Shown here piece by piece: positions 58,975 to 64,000 of a stretch of 64,000 nt of DNA (its first letter is position 1; every line of letters begins with the position of its first letter). Location: contig CBDHFM010000023.1 of assembly GCA_965262505.1 (NCBI GenBank), positions 1-64,000 on the forward strand. Reading direction: 5' to 3'. Source of the stretch: JACPPO01 sp965262505 (GTDB taxonomy: Bacteria > Acidobacteriota > Vicinamibacteria > Vicinamibacterales > UBA2999). Both the position numbers and the translations under genes were made by a program. The notes below the pieces were generated by a model. It had not been told where the DNA came from. It was given only the letters and a program-made list of their open reading frames with translations, and made no database searches.

Positions 58975-59667
58975 ATGAGAGACCCCCCCTCCGGTCGCAG
59001 CCTACGGCGCGGCGGCGCGGTAACGATCCGGCTTGTCCTGATTGCCACGGCGCTGGCGGGTAGCGCGGGGGCGCGGGCTGTCCACGCGCAGGGGACCACG
59101 ACGCCGTCGTGGGGCGACGTGGGCATCAGCGTCTCGCCGCTGTTCACGGTGTACGTGCACAGGGAGTCCTGCTGTACACCGCCCGGCGGCTGGGTGACGT
59201 GGGGAACGAAAAAGTTCCGCCTCCAGGTGGACTACGTGCACAACCGCCGGCGAGACCTCATTTACCAAGATTTCCGCGGAGAAGAACGTCAGGGGCAGAC
59301 AATCACCGTACAGCGCGCCGTCGTGGGAACCCATGTGGAACAGATCAGCGTTGCGGCGCTGTACTGGCGATTGTTGGAGCATGCGCGGGTGTCTCCACAC
59401 CTACTTCTCGGACTCGGGTACTGGAAGTTCACGGACCGTTCCTGCGTGGCTGGTGGTGAACCGGTTCAGCGAGAGCCAGACGGACGGTACCGTGTGGACT
59501 TCGCGGAGGGGGAAGAACAGCGGTGCGTGGACAACTCGCCGTACAGGTGGTTTCGAGTCCTTCCGCAGGTCGGTGTAGGTATGGACATTCAGATCGGATC
59601 CCGCATCTTCGCCCGCGTACAAGCGCAACTTCTGTCGGTCCGGCTTGGCGTGGGCCTGCGCTTCTAG
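58975..59667 (+). CDS. Outer-membrane beta-barrel-like protein, 230 aa
   Basis: Start at MRDPPSGRSLRRGGAV after AAGGAA. A signal peptide is visible (VTIRLVLIATALAGSAGARA, cleavage near VHAQ). Alternating strands end in ARVQAQLLSVRLGVGLRF with terminal Phe, as in OmpA/OmpW-like barrels. It contains two Cys pairs. It could be a small porin or surface antigen. Confidence 0.6.
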   Translation: MRDPPSGRSLRRGGAVTIRLVLIATALAGSAGARAVHAQGTTTPSWGDVGISVSPLFTVYVHRESCCTPPGGWVTWGTKKFRLQVDYVHNRRRDLIYQDFRGEERQGQTITVQRAVVGTHVEQISVAALYWRLLEHARVSPHLLLGLGYWKFTDRSCVAGGEPVQREPDGRYRVDFAEGEEQRCVDNSPYRWFRVLPQVGVGMDIQIGSRIFARVQAQLLSVRLGVGLRF

Positions 59668-60646
59668 TATAGCGTCTAAACCATGTGATCTATTGTTATT
59701 GTCTATACCATTATTATGACTTGTATGGTCTCGGTCACAGTGCCATTGCCAGGTCGCGTCCCGTACCATCTCCTCCAGTAAATCCGAAAGCGTCGGCAAC
59801 GGGTCGCCGTCCGCGAGCATCTGCAGCAGCACGTGGCACTGGTGTGCCAGACCACGTTCTCCGTCAGACAGGATCTCCCGGAGAGTGTCTTCCAGTTCAG
59901 GCGACACGATCCCGCCGAAACCGGATACTCTCCCCCTTGAGCGCGAGCACCACGCGCGTTCCGTGCCCACTCCCGGCGCAGGTTCAGCACGATCTCCCGT
60001 TTCTACAAGCGCGAAAAGTTTTGATGTAGAGATCCTGCGGTTGGAGGCGTGGCTGCATGAAGGGAAACTGCCTGCGAATCGACCTGCGAATCAGTGGGCG
60101 GCCCGCACTCGGTGGTGCGGTCTGATCACGGGTTTATTGTTCGGCGTCGGGACTGCCGCACTCCCCCCGGTGACGGTGGTGGTGGTGGGGCACTGACCCC
60201 CCGGTGGTGGCGGTGGCATCGAACCTGAGCCGGAACCCGAACCCGAACCTGAGCCTGAACCAGTATCGGCCCGCCCGCTGCTCGGGCAGCTGCTCCTGGC
60301 GCTGGTCCTGCTCCGGCTGGGCGTGATGCGGCTGTCGCAGCGGGGCGGGGCAGGCACCTGATGCGCGGGCGACGGGCGGCCGCGGGTCGAGGCGGCGCCA
60401 GGAACGCACGCGACGCGGCCGTGCGCGAGGCGGCGATCGGCGCGTCTGCGAGCGACCTGACCGGCTGACCCGCGAGGGACGCGCCGGTCGCGGGCGAGCG
60501 ATCGCGCCTGCGTCGGGAGTCGTGTGTGCGCGTGATCGCTGCACACCTGGACGCGCGCCTCCGTACGCCCACGCCGGTCGGTCGGTCTCCCCCGTCACGC
60601 CACGTCGCCTCCTCACACGGCGCAGCCGGCGCGGCGTGCAGGGGCG
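59668..60646. other. No intact gene; surface-protein tail remnant
   Basis: At 60203-60361 the plus strand reads GGGGG then IEPEPEPEPEPEPEP, followed by LLGQLLLALVLLRLGVMRLS and a stop: a Pro-Glu linker with a membrane tail, cut off from its N-terminus by an upstream stop. On the minus strand at about 59700-59970 a helical frame LEDTLREILSDGERGLAHQC may be coding but is unproven. Otherwise nothing. Confidence 0.4.
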
Positions 60647-61069
60647 ATGGCCAGAGCCGTGGCGTGGCGCACGGTGCGGTGCCGCGGGGCGGGGTGCGGC
60701 ACGGTGTTCTCCATCTGTGGGTCCTGCTACCGGGGGCAGGCCTACTGTGGGGATCACTGTCGCGCGACCGCGCAACGCCGTCAACGGCGGCAGGCGAACG
60801 CGCGGCATCAGCGCAGCCTGGAAGGCCGGCTCGATCACCGGGACCGCCAACGGGCCTACCGCGCGCGATGTCGCCTCCGGCGCGTGACGGATACACCTTC
60901 CCCTCGGCCCCCTCGGTCCACAACCATCGCCTCACCCGTCAGACACGTGGGGATTCGGCCCGTGTGCCACCTGTGTGGGCGCGTGTGGCGGGACGACGAG
61001 GGGCCACCCCGAGAGACCGGGCGGGGCGGCACGATGAAAGGAACGCGGCGATGGCGATTCGTGACCTGA
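60647..61069 (+). CDS. Conserved zinc-binding protein
   Basis: RCRGAGCGTVFSICGSCYRG then QAYCGDHCR contains five Cys and one His in a zinc-finger arrangement. It is followed by RQRRQANARHQRSLEGRLDH then RDRQRAYRAR, an Arg/Gln-rich helix. The same pattern is known from uncharacterised proteins on plasmids and near transposons. The C-terminal CHLCGRVWR forms another knuckle. Nucleic-acid binding is likely. Confidence 0.65.
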   Translation: MARAVAWRTVRCRGAGCGTVFSICGSCYRGQAYCGDHCRATAQRRQRRQANARHQRSLEGRLDHRDRQRAYRARCRLRRVTDTPSPRPPRSTTIASPVRHVGIRPVCHLCGRVWRDDEGPPRETGRGGTMKGTRRWRFVT

Positions 61070-61145
61070 TGACCGTGGACGGGCGCCCGGCGTGCGGCAC
61101 GCCCGCATCGTCCAGCGCCCGAACCTGTCACGGATTCCGGGAGCC

Positions 61146-62069
61146 ATGAATATTGATCTGGAAGTCGAGCCGTCGCCGGTTCCTGACCGGGAGGATGAGT
61201 CGTCACGCCCGGGTCTTGACCGGGCGGCGGAGCGGTCACAGGAACCGGCGCGGACGGGGCATCGGCGGGAGCATGACGCGCGGGAACCGCGCCGGGAGTT
61301 TACGGATCGGGTCGATGGCGTGGTCCAGGCCGCGGCGGCGTTCCGCGCGGTGGCGTTCGCGGATCTGGTCACACAACAGTTTGACGGACACCCATACGCG
61401 GGGGGGCGCGGGATCGCGAAAGCGGAACGGGCGGGGTGGATTGAACGGGTCGAGGGGACGGGTCCGAACGGGGGCACCTTCGCCGTTGTGGTGGCGACGC
61501 CTGCCGGAGTCGAGCGGGCACAGATGTTATGGGCGCGGGCCGGACGGGAGGATCAACGCGGATGGTCCGGGGTCGTCAAGGCGTCGGACCTAGACCACGA
61601 TTGCGCCGTCTACCGGGCCGCGTGTGATGCGTCGGAGCGGATCGAGGCGGAGGGCGGGCGCGTCACGCTGGTGCGGGTCGATGCTGAACTCAAGGGCGCG
61701 GTGGCCAGGGGGACGGAGCGGGTGCGGCAAGGGGAGGGCCGCGAGGCGGCAGACGCGGAGCGGCGGCGGCTGGCGGGCGAGTTAGCGCTTCCGGTGTCGG
61801 AGGATGGCAAGGTGCTGTTTCCTGACGCACACATTGAGTACACCGATGCGGCGGGCCGGGCGGGCCGGGCGAGTGTCGAGGTTGCATCGCAGCACTACAG
61901 CGGGGCGACGGTCCGGGCAAAGGCGGCGGCGGGATTTCAGATGTACGCGGCGGCGGGCGGCGCAGCGGACTTCGTGCGCCGGGCGCTCGCGGGAAGCGGG
62001 GGCAGCGGCAGTCGGCGCGGCGGGCGCGGCGGCGGCAGTCGAGACATGAATGAGGTCTTTGAGATATGA
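61146..62069 (+). CDS. Conjugation/relaxase-accessory-like protein, 307 aa
   Basis: The start MNIDLEVEPSPVPDREDESS was chosen after the weak upstream extension. The middle has a winged-helix-like part (VVQAAAAFRAVAFADLVTQQ). The end GKVLFPDAHIEYTDAAGRAG then VEVASQHYSGATVRAKAAAG resembles replication-relaxation family proteins with a nuclease-like strand (D...E-V-x). It is the first gene of the T4SS run and is coupled to the next gene. Confidence 0.55.
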   Translation: MNIDLEVEPSPVPDREDESSRPGLDRAAERSQEPARTGHRREHDAREPRREFTDRVDGVVQAAAAFRAVAFADLVTQQFDGHPYAGGRGIAKAERAGWIERVEGTGPNGGTFAVVVATPAGVERAQMLWARAGREDQRGWSGVVKASDLDHDCAVYRAACDASERIEAEGGRVTLVRVDAELKGAVARGTERVRQGEGREAADAERRRLAGELALPVSEDGKVLFPDAHIEYTDAAGRAGRASVEVASQHYSGATVRAKAAAGFQMYAAAGGAADFVRRALAGSGGSGSRRGGRGGGSRDMNEVFEI

Positions 62070-62389
62070 AGCCGTGGCGGGTGGCGTTGGGTTTGACGAT
62101 GACGGTTGGGGCCGTGGCGACGTGGGGCCTGTGGGTCGAACTCGCGTACCTGCGGCCGTTCTGGCAAGTACTCGTGAGCGATTACGGGTGGTATATCGGC
62201 GCTCATGGAAGTCTCGCGTTGGCAACGCTCGCCACGGGGATCTATATCGCGGCGCGGTCGCTGTCGTTGGGCGCGATCGGAAGCAAGGTCGATGTGGTCG
62301 AGCGGGCGATCCGGCGCGGAGCGGGGCAAGATCCAGAACTATCGGAACGGCTCGCGGAGGATGCGAGCGGGAAGCATAGAGAGGGATGA
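62066..62389 (+). CDS. Small membrane protein, 107 aa
   Basis: Two or three membrane helices (LGLTMTVGAVATWGLWVELA, IGAHGSLALATLATGIYIAA) and a charged cytoplasmic tail. Overlaps its neighbours by 4 bases on both sides, so it is part of the conjugation operon. Confidence 0.65.
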   Translation: MKPWRVALGLTMTVGAVATWGLWVELAYLRPFWQVLVSDYGWYIGAHGSLALATLATGIYIAARSLSLGAIGSKVDVVERAIRRGAGQDPELSERLAEDASGKHREG

Positions 62390-62583
62390 AGACAAATCCG
62401 AGTGTCTGGCCTCAAGTGGTGTGGTTCTTGTCGATGGGCGCGATGACGGTTGCGGGGCTCATGTTCCGGTATCTCCCTCGTGAGGCCGGGGAACACGCGG
62501 TGATCGCGCGGGGCCTGGCGGGTGGCGTGGGGATGGTCCTGTACGCGCTGACACTCTACTGGTGGCATTTCTCGTCACGCTGA
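62386..62583 (+). CDS. Small membrane protein, 65 aa
   Basis: Two helices (VWFLSMGAMTVAGLMFRYL, GLAGGVGMVLYALTLYWWHF). Operon position just before the pilin gene suggests a T4SS accessory role. Confidence 0.6.
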   Translation: MKTNPSVWPQVVWFLSMGAMTVAGLMFRYLPREAGEHAVIARGLAGGVGMVLYALTLYWWHFSSR

Positions 62584-62604
62584 CAACGCGAAAGGGAAGG
62601 GGTC

Positions 62605-62883
62605 ATGGCAGTACTACGAATCGTGATGGTCGTGTCGGCGGCGGTGATGATCGTACCGGCGGAGGTTCTAGCGCAAGGCACGTCGCCCTGGGTGGATGCG
62701 GTGGCGAACTTATCTACGGCGTTCACCGGACCGATCGCGCGGGGCCTGGCGCTCGTGTCCATCGTGGTCGGCGGGCTGATGTTCGCGTTCGGTGAGGGCG
62801 GCAGCAAATCCGCGCTGGCCGGGATCATTTTCGGCCTGGGGATGGCGCTCGGCGCGGCGAACTTCATTACCTGGATGTTCTGA
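62605..62883 (+). CDS. trbC: VirB2/TrbC-type pilin
   Basis: 92 residues with a long signal region (VMVVSAAVMIVPAEVLAQ) and two helices (FTGPIARGLALVSIVVGGLM, KSALAGIIFGLGMALGAANF). This is the pattern of TrbC/VirB2 pilins. AAGGGAAGGGG is the ribosome binding site. Confidence 0.85.
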   Translation: MAVLRIVMVVSAAVMIVPAEVLAQGTSPWVDAVANLSTAFTGPIARGLALVSIVVGGLMFAFGEGGSKSALAGIIFGLGMALGAANFITWMF

Positions 62884-62885
62884 CC

Positions 62886-63203
62886 GTGGCGAGCCGTGGC
62901 ACTCGCATCTGGCACGGGTACGGCGTCATGAGTCAACCGCTCACGATCATGGGGGTCGAACGTCGATTTTTCCTCATGTCGGCGGTGTTGGGCGCGGGCC
63001 TGTGGAACACGGTGAACAGTCTGCTCTTGGGCGTGGTGACGTTCACGCTGATGTACGTGGCGGGGTTCTTCGCGTGGCGGTATGACGAAAATATGGTGAT
63101 GGTCGTTCGGGCGGCGATTCGGTATCGGAGTCGGTACGATGCCGGGCTGCTGCTCGATACGTCGCCGTACATCCTTGTGATTAAGAGCGGCGGGCATGAT
63201 TGA
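62886..63203 (+). CDS. trbD: VirB3/TrbD-type membrane protein
   Basis: About 105 residues from a GTG (an ATG at 62928 is possible). LTIMGVERRFFLMSAVLGAG, then VVTFTLMYVAGFFAWRYDEN, is the VirB3 hairpin. It overlaps virB4 by 8 bases. Confidence 0.8.
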   Translation: MASRGTRIWHGYGVMSQPLTIMGVERRFFLMSAVLGAGLWNTVNSLLLGVVTFTLMYVAGFFAWRYDENMVMVVRAAIRYRSRYDAGLLLDTSPYILVIKSGGHD

Positions 63204-64000
63204 GGGGGACGTGGGGGCGCTCGCGCATGAGATTCCGTACTGGGGGTGGGTGACGGATCGGACGTGCCTGACCCTGAGCGGAGAATTAGTGACGGTCGGG
63301 ACGGTGGCGACGGTCGCGGTAGACGGTCGCTCGGCGGCGGATCTCGATGCGGTATCCGGGCGGTGGCAACAAATGTTGTCGGGGTTGCCGGACGGGATGC
63401 GGGTTTCCTGGATCATGGAACGGCGGGCGGTGGGATTTCCCGATCCCCCGGCCGGGCTCGGGGACATTGCGGCGCTCGCGCAACGGAAACGGTTCGCGTT
63501 CCTCGCGGACCGTGTGCAGGATGTGTCGGTTCATGCGGTCTGGTGTTTCAATCCTCGGCTGCGTCACGGGGTCGAGCAACGTAACGGACGTGGTGGGTGG
63601 TTGCGCTCGCGGGCGGAGCAATGGCGGAAGCGGCGGCAGCATCCTCACGAGTCAGTCTATCTCGCGGCCGATCTGGAACGGGCCGTCAACACTCACGAGA
63701 GTCTTGTGTCGGCCAGCGTCGCGCGGGTGAGTGACGCGACGGAGATTGTGCTCTTGTCATCATTGGCGGCGGCGCGGGTGCTGTACCGGCTCGTGAACGG
63801 CGGGGTCGGGGCATGGGTCGAAGGGACGCGGACCGATGCGGGGGTGAATTGGCGGATGGCGGGCGCGGACCTGGCGGCCGATCGGGACGTGTTGCACGTC
63901 GGCGGGGAGCAAATAGGGATGTGGTCGTGCGTTGCGCCACCGGCCAACGTAACGGCGAACGCCCTGGGGGATCTGTACGGCGGGATTCAAGCGCCCATGA
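63196..64000 (+). CDS. virB4: VirB4/TrbE T4SS ATPase, N-terminal part
   Basis: 268 residues are visible, and the gene runs past the window edge. MIEGDVGALAHEIPYWGWVT and LSGELVTVGTVATVAVDGRS, with MLSGLPDGMRVSWIMERRAV, form the N-terminal domain of VirB4. The ATPase motifs would be outside. VirB4 powers pilus assembly and substrate transfer. Confidence 0.85.
   Translation, partial: MIEGDVGALAHEIPYWGWVTDRTCLTLSGELVTVGTVATVAVDGRSAADLDAVSGRWQQMLSGLPDGMRVSWIMERRAVGFPDPPAGLGDIAALAQRKRFAFLADRVQDVSVHAVWCFNPRLRHGVEQRNGRGGWLRSRAEQWRKRRQHPHESVYLAADLERAVNTHESLVSASVARVSDATEIVLLSSLAAARVLYRLVNGGVGAWVEGTRTDAGVNWRMAGADLAADRDVLHVGGEQIGMWSCVAPPANVTANALGDLYGGIQAPM

Noticed and set aside
60126..60935. A 269-residue minus-strand frame rich in Arg and Ala
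   Set aside because: It runs antisense to the zinc-binding protein and the Pro-Glu tail and is only open because of GC bias.

Overview
The window is high-GC accessory DNA, most likely part of a large plasmid or plasmid-derived element. The evidence is a RepA-type replication initiator beside an iteron origin (45870-47336), two unrelated ParA/ribbon-helix-helix partition pairs (22167-23283 minus, 47972-48851 plus), and the start of a conjugative type IV secretion operon at the right edge (62605-64000: VirB2/TrbC, VirB3, VirB4). Two full TonB-dependent receptors with carboxypeptidase-like N-terminal domains and signal peptides point to a Gram-negative host. Their style resembles Acidobacteriota receptors, but this is an inference and not a taxonomic proof.

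Layout. 1-6650: remnants of a tyrosine recombinase and of plasmid origins, then five or six ordinary genes including two nuclease-like proteins and an EndoIII-like FeS DNA glycosylase. 6650-18410: a mobile-element pile-up (dif-like site, truncated integrase, IS630, IS1380 remnant, a TIR/deoxyribosyltransferase-like gene, IS21 interrupted by an intact IS1595-family transposon with passenger genes, IS3) ending in the first TonB receptor. 18500-29300: PD-(D/E)XK and AbiTii-type genes, partition pair 1, HigBA, Sel1-repeat proteins, a second nuclease-like gene and VapBC. 29300-43569: a complete type I-E CRISPR-Cas locus with 86 repeats (array and cas genes read on the minus strand). 43636-45526: a DnaQ-like exonuclease divergent from cas3, a vapC remnant and a DUF429 protein. 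45600-49500: replication and partition core. 49400-60650: a second mosaic with lipoprotein and secreted genes, remnants of surface proteins, the second TonB receptor, restriction-modification remnants and Mrr. 60650-64000: a conserved zinc-binding protein, a relaxase-accessory-like protein and the T4SS genes.

How it fits together. The backbone is replication, partition and conjugation. The cargo is defence (CRISPR-Cas I-E, Mrr, AbiTii, a TIR-like gene, toxin-antitoxins) plus outer-membrane receptors. Recombination sites punctuate the cargo. A near-palindromic 24-bp element directly preceding a truncated serine-resolvase start recurs five times and brackets the TonB receptors. Two dif-like sites with the same central hexamer in opposite orientation bracket partition pair 1 and HigBA. 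A third dif-like site precedes the integrase stub. Similar ~60-bp direct repeats flank the whole CRISPR-Cas region.

The most interesting unexplained region is the 470-bp gap between cas3 and cse1. It holds a CRISPR-repeat-like hairpin just upstream of the cse1 start, a tRNA-like sequence, a convincing promoter for the cse1 operon, and an opposing promoter-to-terminator unit that looks like a plus-strand RNA gene.
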